From contig CM048557.1 of assembly GCA_026413225.1 (NCBI GenBank), forward strand, positions 62,858,987 to 62,922,986: DNA of 64,000 nucleotides, written 5' to 3'. The notes beneath the pieces are model-generated. The model saw only the letters and a list, made by a program, of their open reading frames with translations. It ran no database searches and was not told where the DNA came from. Below are positions 13,189-28,200 of the stretch, one piece after another. The translations under genes were made by a program, and so were the position numbers. The stretch's first letter is position 1. Each line of letters begins with the position of its first letter. Origin of the DNA: Otis tarda (taxonomy: Eukaryota; Chordata; Aves; Otidiformes; Otididae).

Positions 13189-13226
13189 CTAGTAGCCATC
13201 ATCATCGTCCATATCACAGCCATAAT
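13189..13226 (-). CDS. BRF1: BRF1 last coding exon (acidic C-terminus)
   Basis: The acceptor TTTCAG precedes 13226. Two bases complete a split Asp codon from the previous exon, then twelve codons read [11 protein letters not shown] and TAG. The end resembles human BRF1, which also finishes with a DYGCD motif followed by an acidic tract and GY. The acidic end is typical of BRF1 C-termini. No donor is needed; the 3' UTR continues leftward. Confidence 0.95.
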
Positions 13227-16200
13227 CTGAAACACAAAAAGACAAAGGCATATAAAAATGCAAACATTCCAGGCAGATGGAAGATACAACAAAAGTATTG
13301 CTACTTTCAGGTTGTTTTCCTGCCGTGTAACTAGATGTTAAGTCTTGCCTCAAGCAAGTATTTTTAAAAAATCAGCTATTTTCTTAGGGCTAAATTAAAA
13401 GTTCTTGCATGTACTTTCCTCAGTGAAATAAAATTATTTGTAAACATGTATGTGTAAATATCTTTTCTCACTTGTCACTGGACCCTCACTTAGGTACACT
13501 TGGCACATGGATATGTAAAATACTTGGTTTAATTTAGAGGTTAAGGTGCTCAAGCCTGATTGTCACAAGCAATTTGGAACACGGTGGCTGATAAACAGCA
13601 GCATATATTTACAAGTTGGCACAGTTCTCACTAGACATCGCCACCAAGAAAAAAAGCTGTCTTGTTTATATTACTCTTGGATTAATAAGCTGAAAATGCA
13701 AGGGTTCAGAGATAGCTCAGAGTTCCCATCAACATCAAAGGAGCCATGCAACAAATCCTGACCAACTAATCTGACTCAGATCTCCCGTATCTACTTACTC
13801 CTAGAGGAACAACTTAAAATTTTGCCCAGATTTTTTTATCCAGTTTTTTTTTCTTAACCAATGGTGAGTGCAAAGACTGCATGATGTGTGGTATGTCAGA
13901 AGGCATGTCTGCGTGTTTCTAATGCCCCCGTTTCTCTTCTGTGTGCTTCCGAATGCAGTGAAACAGGTACTTTCTGCTGCAAAGTCAGACCTCAGGATAA
14001 CTATTACAAATGAGCATTTAGCAAAGTTAACCTTTCTATTTCAAATTCAATACAGTGCAACATTTCATCCAAAGAGTCAAGTAAATGCTCGGAAGCAGAA
14101 TTAAGTGTAATTGATAACATTTTGTGTAGAATGGGTGAAGTTCACTATCTGTAATTCCTGCAGTGACTCCAGGTAGACAGGTCTGAAGCTCAGCAGCTCT
14201 GCACACCTGCATTTGAATTCTGAGAATATTCCTTTCCTTTTTTTTTTTTTTTTTTAAACTCTGATTTTTCAGCTGTTGTCCAGACCAGACAGGGAGTAGT
14301 GGAATGTTCTCAGAATGGTTTAAAAATAGTAATATTTAGAAAGAAAAAAAAAGCTCAGTGACCTTTATTCTATTTTTGTGGGGGGTTTATGAATAAACAT
14401 AGACCCACCCTCCCCTACATGGGTGCCTTTTCTTGGGAACATTATTCTAATAATAAATGCAGGCAACAAACTGTTTTTCCTATGGTTTAGCAATTATTTT
14501 CCAGTGGAGAAATCAACTTAAAAGCAACAGACACTTTTGTGAAATGTATACATATTGTCCATGAGAGCTAAATTAATAGTACTGGAAAGATTTTTTTTCA
14601 GTAAATAACATTTCAGCAGGAAACTTATTCCCATCTTGCTTTTCCACAACCCATAATTAGCAGCTCTCATTTTAAAAATATTTTTGTATATTTTCAAAGT
14701 TTAACTTCTAAGGGGAAGTTTTTAATAAAGGATAAATGTGGATGTGTCCAGCTAGGAAAAAACGCAGTGGAGAGGATACTGCCTTTTCCTGCCAGCAGAG
14801 AAATCTAATTAAATGAGTGGCTTTGCCGGGTAACCCAAAGAAATTAGCACACATCTGTGTTCCATACAGCATCTTGTACACTATCAATGCAATTTCTGCA
14901 CTTGGTGAAGAACTCTTTCCTTCTAACACTTCCCCCAGAAATAGAGTGTGACGATTTGTTTGTTTTGAGCTGGACAGCCACATCCTCAGGGCCCATGGAC
15001 AATCCGGATGTCGCTGCAGCCCCATCTGAGGAGACAAGCAGGAGCAGGGCGGCTCGCCTCGGGAGGCAACGAGCCCCAAGCACTGCTGACGGAGGGGTTA
15101 CTGACCCCATAATTCCTCAGATCCACATTAATAAACCTAATTCTGAAAAAAGGCGTAACATCAGTTAGTTCCTGAGAAGCCCACTTAGCCTAAAGCTCGA
15201 GATGCAAAGTTTTCTCAGGAGAAGCCTCTAAGAAGGTCGGGTTTTGGACAAGGATGACTCCAGGCTTTCCCACAGGAACGGGCAATTCTGGAAAGGCAGC
15301 AGGAGCTCTGCAGGGGATGAGCTGATGGAGGACAGCAATAAGCTGGGGAACTCTTATCTGTCCTCAGCCCTGCAACAACAAACTCCACTGCATGAATAGG
15401 CGGTAATTTAGACAGCATCTCAGCTTACCATTTCCTCCCACTAACTGCAAGGCGCTCATGCAGTGATCATCGTCTTCTTCTATTTCTTCCTCTTCCACCT
15501 CTTCATCAGGGTTATAAGTTACTGGGCCACTCTCCACTAGCACAGCTGCTGATTTTTCTAAGTCAGGGGCTTCTGCTTGTGCATTTGGAAAGGTCACCTG
15601 CAAAAAAGAAGAGGGGACAGTAAAGCAGCCCTTCCTTGTGTTCAATATTTCTACAAAACTTCAGCAGCTTCCACACAGGGAAGGCCACATCCAGTGTTAG
15701 AGGCTTAGCTCTACCAGGTGACAGGAAAGTTGCTCAGTGAAATGCTGGTTGAATGAAAGTCAGGCATAAACATCCACACGTTTCACATAATTCATAGCCA
15801 GGTAAGTGAAATATCTAGAGACAGTAACAGCAGAACAAGGATCCTCTTGCAAGCACAAGGTAAAGAGAAATCTGGGAGTGAAGACTCCTTAGCAGAGCTC
15901 TGCGGGAAAACTTACAACCTTTTCCTCACTGGGCTTGACTCACATCAGGCCTATTACACAATAACAACGTTATTGACACTTTAATGATAGCAAAAATGTA
16001 CCCTTCAAATCAGAAAAAAACCAACATGTATTAGTTTTGACAGCTCTGCTTGGATTTATTTGGAGGCACAATGAGCTGTGAAGCAAATAGCACTCTTTAG
16101 ACAGCACTTAATGTGATGGCAGAGCGCTAGGTTGATAATACACACCAGCACCTGTAACATTACCGATGAAATTCATCAGAATAATGACCCCCAAACACTA

Positions 16201-19200
16201 ACTTGGGAATTGATCACTGACAGGACCCGTGCACCTCCCCAGATGCTCCAAGGTTAGGCAGGACACAGCAGGGAGGAACAGAAAGGGCAACACTGCAAGG
16301 AGCCAGAGGTGAATTTGGAGAAGTTAATGTTTTCAGTTCGGTAATGACAGATCTGGGAATGGGGCAGGAACCAGCAACGTGATCTGCCCCAGCGCAGTCT
16401 GGGTTCTGGTCTCTCTGGAGCTCTCATTCCCACGGTGCGCTCAGTCTAGAGCTTCACCTCCCTCTCTCATCCAGGGAAGAAACATCACAGGAGCTTGATC
16501 TCCACCAGCTTTGTAACAGGGCACTTCTCACCTCCATTCTGTACTTGGAATATTTGGGGTTTGTACACTAGAGCCTGTGGCCCAAAAAGGACATCCCAGT
16601 AGTAGCAACTTGAAGAACAGTAAAGATTAACCGTTAACGCTGCTCTGTCATGTAAGCAGTTTTGAGAACTGGGAATGCTTAACAGTACGTGTCACTGGTC
16701 AGCAGTTATCAGCACCGAGTTGTCATCTCCCCTTCTAGGAGAGGCGGAAAAGACAGGGATCGCTTCCTCTGGAAGGACAGTGGTAAGGTGCTCCTAACAA
16801 CCAACGGTCCAAAAGGAGGTCAGGAAACCCCAACTCCTCTGGTCCCCTCCACGAGAAAAGTCCTACGGCACTTTAGGTTTTAAATCACAGTAAACAACTA
16901 TACAGCTGCATCTTCTCCAATTCCATTGGCTGTAAGTTCTCATTCAACATTGTAATTTTTATTTATTTATTTACATATAAATGTATTCACTTGCGATGCA
17001 GTAACTCCCAGATCTGCTGTAACTCCAGGCACTTGAGAGATACACCGTAAGAGAAAGTCCCTGTACCAGAAAGTTGACGGTCTAATTATTCAAACATCAA
17101 AGCTGTTCCTTAACTTGTCATATACCGTGCCAGTCAACCTAAAGAATCTGCCTGTTTTCCAAAGTCACCTAAGGGTTTGCTCCAATAGCTCATTAATAGG
17201 CCAAAAGACACCCATTAATTTTAATAGAAAATCAAGTATTTAGGTATTCGAACCACTCAAAGACAGGTTTTCATTACTTTTTAATGCTCAAATTAATCAT
17301 ATTATTTAGAGGAACTTCCCTCCAGTTTATTTTTTATTTCCTACCACCACTTTTGCCTCTAGAGTGATCCGATTGAGTCCATCTAGGTTTTCAGAAGCAG
17401 AAATAGACACAACAGTTTGAGACAAATCAACATCATAATATATATCAATTTATATGCTTAAAAGTATCCATCTGCTCTGAAAAAGTGGGTGAATATAAAG
17501 GAGCTACAATTGAGTAATTATTTTTTAAAATTGCACCATGCTAATTAAAATGTGACCTTCTTCTAATTATCATGTCCACTTCCAGACTGCTATACTTCTA
17601 AAAATGTGCCGAGTTTTCTAATGAGCATAGCGTAAGAAGTGAAAATGTATTTCCCCAGGCAGGATATCAAACTGTTTCTGAAAATCCATGGGTTTTAGTC
17701 ATTTTAAAAATAAGGCAGTCAAGCAACATCTTTAAATAGAACTTCCTGAATTCACTTCCAGACATCCTGGACTGGGGTTTGGCACATATCTTTATGTATG
17801 GACGGGCAATTGTCAAAGCATGTTAAACCACCCAAGGTAACTGGTTCACTTTCAAAGGGGTGTCAGTGTCACACGTTCATGGGAAAAAGAAGAAGGACAA
17901 ATATCTTTGGTATACTGGGAACAGAATTTTTAGATAGACAGGAGACAGTTATTTCATCATATACAAAATGCAGAGGTCTACTTTGTACAGTGTGAAAATA
18001 ATAATGAAAGAAAGCAGTTTTTGCTGTGACTCTGATAATAATCACGTTCCCTTTGGGACGTGCACAGAGCCACCCAAGGAGGGTTTCTGGTAGTGGCCAT
18101 TTACCAGGACTAACTTTTCTATGGCACTATTACATTTTCAAACTAAACAAAGAAAACAAAGAGTAAGCCATGCTATATAGGGTAAGCTGTCACTTCGTGT
18201 TTCCTCACCAGAAGCCCAGCCCTTCCTTTGGGTCAGCGCTGGCTGCAGAGAAGCAGCATTTTGCACCGTCCCCCCTCCTCCACAGGGACGGTCAAAGTGC
18301 TGAGAAACAGCCACAAGCTCTGCATTCTCCTATTCCTCTCTCCCACTTGTGTGATACGCACCTTTTCAGGTGTTTGCAGGGAGTTCTTTCTTTCTTGCTG
18401 TCTAACCAGGGATTATGAGGCTGTGCTAAGGTTACTGATGGGTAAGTAAGGGCAAATCTCGGTTAGAAAACAGCAACCTCAGCTTTGCAGTGTTTGCAGT
18501 AACCAGCTCCTAGTCTGACCAGAGACACAGAACTCTCATTTCTTTTTCCCATATCTACCACAAAATCAGAGTCAGGCTGAGAAAGGCTTGTGGGAATTTT
18601 CAAACCCTAACTGTTGCACCAGGAGAACTGCTGGACTTTACATACCTCTTCAGTGGCAGCCTTTTTAGCAGGCAGCGTAGAAATCAAGGGTCTTAATCTG
18701 CAAAGAAGGAAAGAAGAAATGGTAAACATCAGAAAAGTTAGAGTTTGATACAAGAGTATTCACTCTCCAAAGAGTTAAAGCACTTTGATAGTGTTGTGTT
18801 GTGCAGCTACTTTTTTAAAGATACAAGATAAAGAGCGGAGAGCCACAGACTCCACAATAATTAATACACACGCTCTCTTGTAAGCACCTGCCCCAGTTCA
18901 GGATAATCAGAAAAGAGGCCTGTCAACAAGCACAGCAGCAAAACCTCGTCTCAAGCTGCAATTCCAGCGCAGCCCAACAGGCTTTGAAATAGGGGGTTTT
19001 GTCATGTGTTACAAAAGTCAAAAGAGTCAACTGATTTTTTTTAAATAATGCAGATAAAGCAAAACCGAGCCACACTCTGAATTACTCATCATTGGTCTGC
19101 AACTGCTTCCCTGTATTGGATGATATACGCAGGATCCCAGTAAGATGATGCACACAGGATATAATAATCATCACAGGTGAAATTCTAACCTCCACCTACA

Positions 19201-22200
19201 GAAATCCTCATCAAAAACAAGGGGACCCTGCATACTTTGAATGAGAAATTACAGAAATTGAACATAAACATTTTTTAAAATTCTGCATCAGATACAAGAG
19301 AGATCTGCATATTTGGGGAGAAAAATGGAGAAGTATTACTCTACAGCTAAGCGTTAAATATTGTTCTTTCTGAAAAACATTTCATAGCCTGTTGTCTCCT
19401 TACTGCCATGAAGGTTGCTCTCAATCCATCATTTAGTGATGCTTTCTGGTCTCTCTTCATCTAGATGTATCTAGTCATGAAGAGGATGACTTGCTTTCTA
19501 CTGAAACACTGCTCAGACAGCTCCTCAAGTACGTCTTTTAACTAAGTCTAGGCAAACAACTTAATGAATACCAATTTATGCCTCCAGAGATACAGTCTTT
19601 TATGATAAGCAGTATCTTTCCTTTCATTTTTCTATTAGTCATTCCTCCCTGTTAACACACAGATACTGGTTGTTTTCCTACTTATTTATTTATTTCAAAT
19701 AAGCAGCAGGAGGAAACAAAACCCCAGGGAATGAGCAGGGGAGCCTCAGATCATTATCTCTGACGGAGAAGAGAGTATGAAAATACAAGGTATTGGCTAA
19801 GCTCCAAAAAGGTTCAGAAGCTGGTCAACTCTAAAATGCTTTGCAAGACCTGAAATTCATTTTGGCAACCAAAGTAGTCCAAGGTGCCTCTTTACAGTAG
19901 ATCTAAACAAAAAGAAGCCACGGGAATGCTTCAGGAGCTGTACCATTGAAGGATCCAGAACATATTATTCCACTACAGATACTTCTTGTCATATTTCATA
20001 ATTACAAAAAAAAAATTCAAGAGATACTCTTGACCCACATAAACTACCTATTACTTACAAATCCTGGTGGACTTCTGGGCTTAGAGAGAATGTATCTGAC
20101 GGCATGGTCACACTCCTTCCTATGTGCCTGGCCTCCTCTTTCCTTTATCTAACCTGATATACAGAGTCTTCACAGAACCATAGAATGGTTTGGGTTGGAA
20201 TGGATCCTTAAAGCCCATCCAGTCCAACCCCCCTGCAGTGAGCAGGGACATCTCCAACCAGAACAGGTTGTTCAGAGCCCCGTCCAACCCGGCCTTTAAT
20301 GTTTCCAGGGATGTGGCAACCTGTGCCAGTGCTCCACCACCCTCATTGTAAAACATTTCTTCCTTATTTCCTAAAACTTGAGACTACCTACCTACTGTGA
20401 ATCACTGTTTTCCAAAAGCCACTCTGTTTAGATGTTTATAATGTTTACAAACACACGAATGCAGCAATGTCAAAAGGTTATGTAGCTGAAGGATGCTGAT
20501 TACCAAACAGGTTGTATTTCATTGACATGACTGAAAAATACCAACAAGTGTAAGAAATGAAGGACCTTTATTTTAAACCAGTAGTAGTGATTATTGCAAT
20601 TAACATTGTACCAAAGATAACACCTATTTCCTCCCGCTACCAAAAGACATCAGACCTCCCTGTAGCACCCTGAAATCTTTCCTCCCCCCAATTAAAATCA
20701 AGCTGTTGAGTAAGACTCACAAGGTAATCAGAAACTGCTGACACTTCTTTTAGAGCAAATTATACATGTGCTCACACAGTGAAGAAAACAATCACAGCTA
20801 TAGGAAGCAAAGAGTAAACATTCCAGTTTCATTTTAATTAAAATGGTCTCCTAGTGAAAATAAGAAGATTCATGCTTATGAAAAGCCTATTTGCAAACTT
20901 TAGTGCTAAATCCAAGAGCCCTTCTATACCATTTTTCAGCAGCGAGTGATTCTCACACCCAAACTGAAATTAAAGCTGTAATTCTGTTCCACGATAGCCG
21001 CTCACAAAGCATACATCCTCACTTCTTTACTAGAAATACAGCGCTGCCATTCAATTTGGGCAATACAGCTTCTCTCTCAGCATAACATCTAATGCATCCA
21101 AAAGCAGTGGGGCGGATTCTGCTCCTGCCCGGGCTGTTGGGTACCTGCTGCAGCGTGGATCTGAAGGGCTCGCTCGCTGTGCGGGCTGGACAGCCCAGCT
21201 TGCCGAGCCTCAGCACTACGTGCTACCTACAAACACTAGTAAAAGGTAAAACCACTGCAAAGAGAGACAAAAACTTATTTCCCCCCTTAAATAATGTATT
21301 TGAAATTATATAAAAAGAAAAAAAAAAGCTATAAAAGCTACAAATATATAAAGAGAAAAGTTAATTTATCTCCCTTGGCTCTCCTTACGCCTATGGAGAA
21401 CCCTACTATTACAAAACCATTTAGGAAGGTTTTATAGTGGGGTTTTGTTTTGTTTTTAAATGCCCCAATGCCCTGACCTCCTTAAACCAGAGCAGCTGCT
21501 GCCACACCAGCCATATGGAGCAATAAATTACTGGCTGCCATGGCTACAGATACGGGCTCCTTCTGCTGTCTGTCTGCACCACAGAGGATGGAAAAAACGT
21601 GTCTTCATGGAAGAGTACGACTGCTTTCGAGGCTGGGATGGGTTTGAGTATTAATGATCAAAAAAGCAGCTTGAAAAACCAAGTAACTGAAGTATCTTAT
21701 CCCACTGTTAATGTGCATGAGTCAAACCTCATCTGGAAAAGGCTACCAAGGTACACGTATGCACTACACGTGAAAAATCCTGTCCATCAAAGTCCAGACT
21801 GAACTCAGAGCTGCCAAGTTCCATAAAAAACAACAATATACTGCACTGAGATACGATCCCACATACGCCAAAGCAACAACAGCCTGTATTTGAAATGTAA
21901 TGTGGCAACTGGAAAGTAATGGGGCTCCTGGTTCTCCCAAGTGTTCAGTAGTTGTTCACTGTCAATGATGACTTCTAGTTTGGGGCACTTTCGTTACAAA
22001 CTTTGCAAATTAATACAGCAGCTTGTGGGGGGAGTAACACAACAAGCAACTTTCTGAACAGCAATGTGATCCATAAAAGAGCAAAAAAAAAAAAAACAAA
22101 ACATTTCACACAGCCCCAAATGTTATATCCACATTTCAAACTACTTCAAAAATTATGCAGATCTACAAATGCTCATGTCAGCCAGCACACAGAACACTGG

Positions 22201-25200
22201 AAGCAGATAATCCTGACACGTTTGCGACAAAAACTAATGGCACGGTACATGGCATCAGAGGCTGCTCCCTGCCGAATCCGCTCCGCTCGCAGCTGAAATG
22301 TGCGTGATAACATCTAGGTTTGTCCTCCAGCTTAACAATTTAAAAGAAGACTCAATATAATAGCTCCTGACAGGGCTGGAGATCACACAGACTGAACTTT
22401 CAAAGTGAGCAAGTTCTCTGAAAAACAAGCTGGCTGTGACAAACAACTGTTTTTATTTTGCTTATTATTTAGTATCAAAAGATTACATGGCACAGTACAT
22501 AAAATAGACAGAGCACTGTGAGGCAATAAAACCACCCGACTTGCATCAGGCTCTTTGCCCACCAAAAAGGTTTACGATACCATAACAATCTCCTCAGAGC
22601 AATCCTGCAAGTAATTTGGAAGCTCACCCAAAGCTCTGTTTCTTACTGAATTTTAATTTAATCCATCCAAGTAGGGAACATCTTATTGCTGCTTACCGCC
22701 CATACTAATTTTATACATGGATGATCCCAGAAGACGTGATGGAAAGCAGAGATACAACGGAGCCCACAGCCACAAGCCTGCAGTGTGATTACGCAGGTCA
22801 CCTAAGACAAATGCCCATAAAACCTGTATACCCATAGCACAGGCACGTCATACCTGTGCCACTTCAGTGACAGAAAAAGCTATCGAGAAACAATTTGGTG
22901 AGAGACTGGTCAGGTTCTCCACGCTGGCTGAGATCCTCCTCCCACCTGAGGCCAGATGGTTGTGTCTCAGGAGGTCAGTTTACCAGACATCTGCGTGAGA
23001 AGGAAATTAATATAAATGTTTACCCCAGCTAAAAGTGCCCTTGAATTAGGTACTGTCAATGTTATCCTTACCGGAAAGCTGGGAATTACCTTTCCGCAAG
23101 GATTTAATGCTCTTGTTGGAAACACAACAACATCAGGAGATACTGACCCACTGCTCTGCCATTAGGTCAGGACAAAGGGGTGACCCTCCCAGACTCGGAC
23201 CACTGCTCTTTTCCAGATGGTGAAACAGAGACTGCAATCATGACCATGACCTCGGAGCACTTTGGGGTTCGCACATCCAGCTGCGGATCCCACCATCTTC
23301 TACATCTCCTTCTGGCTGAGACCCAGGTGCTCACAAGAGCCATTCCCTCCTCTAGAGAGGAAACCAAGGCATGTGGCCAAGGCCATGGCTGGTTGTGACA
23401 CAGATGAACAGCTGCCTGATGCCTTCAGGACAGGGCTGAGGTGTAAGCATGCACCGTGGCACACCAGAAGATACAACCATGGGCAATATCACACCCTGTA
23501 AAAAGGCAAAGTACTTCTGATGCTCACACCTTGAAATCGCACCTGCCTGAATGTGAGGCTGCCAGCTATTTTTGGCTTTTAGAAGGCCAGGCTGATCAGT
23601 CCTTCAGCCAGCCCAGCTCATCATCAGCGTGAAAGCTCCAGGGAGTTTCTCTGAATCGCTCTCTTCAGTGACAGGGCTGCAGAGATCCCAACCAACGACC
23701 AGAAGATGCCAACTAAAGACCATGTCCACATTGCAATGAGCCCAGCTCACACATAGCAAGGTCTCTTGGAGCTGGCTAACCCCGGTGTTCCCAGCTGCAC
23801 AAACTTGACTGATAGAGCAGCAGGCAAGGTCTGAACCCTGCTAGGTCCTACCAGACACCTGGGCAGCAAGACGAGGATGTGTTGAACAGTGCCTGAGCCA
23901 GCTACTTCTAACTCCACTCCAACACAACTGTGTGAACTCCACTGACTACACCAACAGCCAACGTTTTCCTCCCGTTTCCGAACAAGCAACGCTACAGAAA
24001 GAGCCATTTCAAGCAGAAAAAAAGCAAAGCTGATGTGACAACAAAAACTAGAGTGAAATGAGAAATTGTTCCCACTTCTGATTCCCACTCAGTCCTCTTT
24101 CATGCTGGATCAGAGGAGCTTCGCTTTCATCAGTGCAGCATCAGACAACACAGCGTTGAGAACATCTCCAGCGCTAATGAGATTGGCCTCTTTTAGCAAA
24201 TGCCCAGGCTTAAGTATCTAGGGACCAAAGCTCACAGGAGTAAACTGGCAAAAAACCCCTCACTAAAGGACACATTTATCAGCGAGGAACTAAGCACCTA
24301 CGTCAGTCACCGATATGCAAGAACTTTGCTAATGTATAGTGAACTAAACACCTATTTCAGGCTTTTCAGAGAGGGGCAGAGGCCACGATATCTGTCTTCA
24401 ATAACCCAACTCAGAGCAGACAATATTTTTCTGCATAGCTGCAGCACTCATTCCTCAATTAGAAGCTGTAAAATAGCAACTTGCTATTCTTTCCACTGAC
24501 TAAACCAAAATATTTTCAACAGAAAAAAAAGAAAAGAATGAAATCTAAGGCCACCTTATTGGGACCAAATGAAATCATGCTACTGCAGCAGACCCAAAAC
24601 AATCTCTGCACATATCTGCTCCTAAAGGAAATTGCTGCAGACCATGGGAAATTACAATTGCTCCAGGACAAGAGAGGCTGACTGATCTAATACTTCTGGT
24701 TGACACACCTTCTTCCTGGGTTTGTCAATAAAGACACTGATGAGCTCATCTCTCCACAGGTCAGGAAAATACTAGTTGAAAATAAGCTATTCCTTTCACC
24801 ATGGAAACTTTTCCAGATGAAATGATGGCAGCAAGGCAGATTTGCACCTTGCTGGGAAAAGCTACTTAAAATAAGGAAGCTACAAAGCATTTTAATGAAG
24901 GCAAATGAGTAATCATGATGGTCTCAGTTAAGCAAGTCTAGTGGCAGTGTCACTTCTGAGACATGAGCGTGAGACAACTCATGTGGTGACAATCCAAATC
25001 CAAAGATGTCTAACTGTCTTGTAGCACAGTGGTTCAAATGGTAACAGTGCAGAATGCATCTGTTATGGCAGAAAGAAGCACCATTATTAGCAGATAAGGC
25101 AAATACAAATAATTTTTAAATCATGCTTGGAACTACAGTAATAGAAATGAAATTTAAAAAGTTAAATGAACATATCGTCTGAACAGAAATATCACACTAT

Positions 25201-28200
25201 TGAAAAGTTCTCAGCAGTAGCACTGCTGTCTCTCTTTCTGGTGTAAATATATTTTTCTAGACTCAAGCAAGGAGGATTACAGATACTTGCTTTTGGACAG
25301 GTGTTTTGATCAATCTCAACCTCAAAAAACAGCTAATGAGGCAAAAGATGAAACGAAAAACATCTTAGTAACCTGCAGTCTCTGAGAACAATCCACTGAG
25401 ATCGTTATACCCAAAGGTGATGCCAGATTTACCGTTAGATCTTCCCCGATGACATTACAAGGACAAAAATCACGCTAGGCAAAATACTAATTCGCCTCTT
25501 CCACCACATCTGATAGCATAGACCACTGTGCAGATTAAGTTTCTCTCATCTGATTATGCAGCCAAAACTAATATTTCAAAATTCAGGTAACTATAGATTT
25601 ACACAAGTAATCCATCCAGGAATAAAGATGGATGACTGATTTTTTTTTCCTTGTGTCTGGTCTATCATATATTAAAGAGCAATTTCACTGGCAGCCATCT
25701 GGAAATCAATGTATTCCAAGCTTTATTTTATGATTACCAACATTCCCCTTCGTAATTCATTTCTAATTATAAGCAATAAATCATTCCTTCTTGCTTGTAA
25801 TTTATAACAGCCAATTAAGACCAACCTCTTATTTAAATAGCAAATCTAGCTTTAAAACATCCCATATTTTGAGGTACGCACAGAACATCTAATCAAGCAG
25901 CCGAATGGCAGAACAATGATTTAACATGGCTTTTGCAGCCACCAAGGAGACACATGTGGAAGAACCCGCTCTCCCCTGTGCCCCAGGTACACCAGGACTT
26001 TTCAAAACCAAAAGCACAGGTCTCATCTGTCTGATTTAATGCAGAAGAGATTGACATGTAGTGATATGTGAGCCAGGACACACCTCTGGGAACTCTGAAG
26101 GCTTCCCTTTACCGTATCAGAAAACAAATAAAGAGGCTGTAAAAGGAGAAACAGCTGTAAGTTGGTCTAATAAGAAGTTCTGGACATTTTCTAACTTCAT
26201 GTTAGGAACTAACGGGGAAAGAACGCAGCTCTAAATTTAATACTTAAAAAAAAACCAACTCAAGCAGCTTTTCCCGTGCATGAATTTGCGTTTGAGAAAT
26301 GGACTGGCCTCCTCCTCTCAAGTCAAAGGACATCACCATGCAATGCCCAGATGCTCGCCCTCTCGGCTACTCTCTGCCATACGAGGTTTTGCAGGCGTTA
26401 GCAGATAGCGTGGCAACCGGCACAGGGACGGCACTCTCCCGGATCCCTCCTCCCCATCCCTCACGGCCAGGAAAGCATCAGGCAGAACAAAGCAGTGAAA
26501 CAATCTGCAAAGAAAAGATGTCACCAAATAAATCCAGATTATTCCTTCTGGGAGAAGGCTTTAATGGTGGTTTCCTATGACAACTGTTACCAACAGAAGA
26601 ATATCAAAGAAATGTAGTGGAGGATGTCAGACGAGACAAGACAGGGTGGGTCCAAAAGCACTGGCAAGGACACGGAGAAGTTTTTTCTTATGTTTGTTCT
26701 TCAGCACAGGTCTGAGTAACAGGCATATGAGTATTATCACAAGAGAGGCTTCTTATAAATAGCTCTGCTGGGATTTGTCCATTAGAAAAAAAAAAATCTC
26801 ACTCTTGTCAGAAAAGTATTTGATACAATTTTGGATACAGAATTTATTACATGAGAAAATGATCTCAGGAACGTGGAAGTGGTTCCCACTGAGATTTTAT
26901 TCGGTCATCACACAGCTCAAGTCTGTTCCAGCTCCACATTGTGTCATCTGGTAAGCGTTTACAGTAGGAATCAAGGGAACTGGATTTGGAAAAAATCCAT
27001 CACAACTGACCTAAATCTGATCTGACCTGAATAATCAAACTAAATACCAAATTTAACAATGGTTAGACACAGGCAAGGCAAGGGAAATCATCAGCTGCAG
27101 GAGTTACCTCATGAGTTTCCTTTTCTTAGCCACACATGAGGGTTAGGCAACCCACTTTTCTCTTTCCAAAGAGCGGTGGTCATGGAGGCTACATGAGCAT
27201 CCCCTTGTACCAAAGGTATCAAAAGCCAAGGGTGTGCTTGTTGCAGGCCCCCCTTTTCTTTTCAGAGACTGTTCACTCCTGAGAGAGCAGCACTTGGAAG
27301 TGGGGAACGGAAGACAGTAAGTAAGTAAGAAAATCCAAATAGAACACTGTGGAAGGACAGCAGCAACCATGTCAGTACCATCTGGCCTTGCCTTTGCCGT
27401 ACAGTCACCCAGACTCATCCCAGAGAGCAGCCTTGGCCAGCAGGATACTTGGCGCATGGTGCGTGTAATGCCACGTTAGACCCACAGCCACGCCAGCCCA
27501 CCTTACAACCCTGTGTCATATTCACAACCTGTCTTGTCACCTTGCCCATGTTGCTGCTTCAGGGTCTAAGGGGGTTTTGCTGCCAGCGTCACTTTACTGC
27601 TAAAAGATCAAGCTGAAGACGTACAGGTGCAGCACCATCTAAGCAAACACATGGCAAGCCTCCATAGATGGATCATTATTTCTGTAGACCTTGTAGTAAT
27701 GCGTTCAACAAAAAGTTTCACCACTTTCAAGACTTCTTATCTTCTTTTTATGAGATCTAAGTATTATTTATTAGTCATCTCCAAACACAAAGCTCAAAGA
27801 CATCTCAAACATCTGGTTTAGTCTCTCAGCAGTGAGAGCGAAACACTCAGAAGAAAACTCAAAAATCATCAGCTTGATATTGGTGAAACTTGGGCAATAC
27901 TTCTGGCAAAAACTTTGGATGAGGATGCAAGAAAAAAGCCTGTACGAAACTGTAAAGGGAGTGAGAAACAGACACCAAAGCCTATATATTTCATTTTGAA
28001 AATAAGGCATCATTCCCATTATGCCTGTGGATGTATATCTTCCCCATATAAAGTTTTAAAAGCTTTATATAAACTGTACTTCTAAGTAAGCTTGTAATTA
28101 GCTAGGGGCAGGCTTGGCTCTAATTATAACTTGTAGAGACAGACATTATGGAAATACTTAGCTAATAACCATAGCGATGCTCTGTTGACGGCTGAAGTCA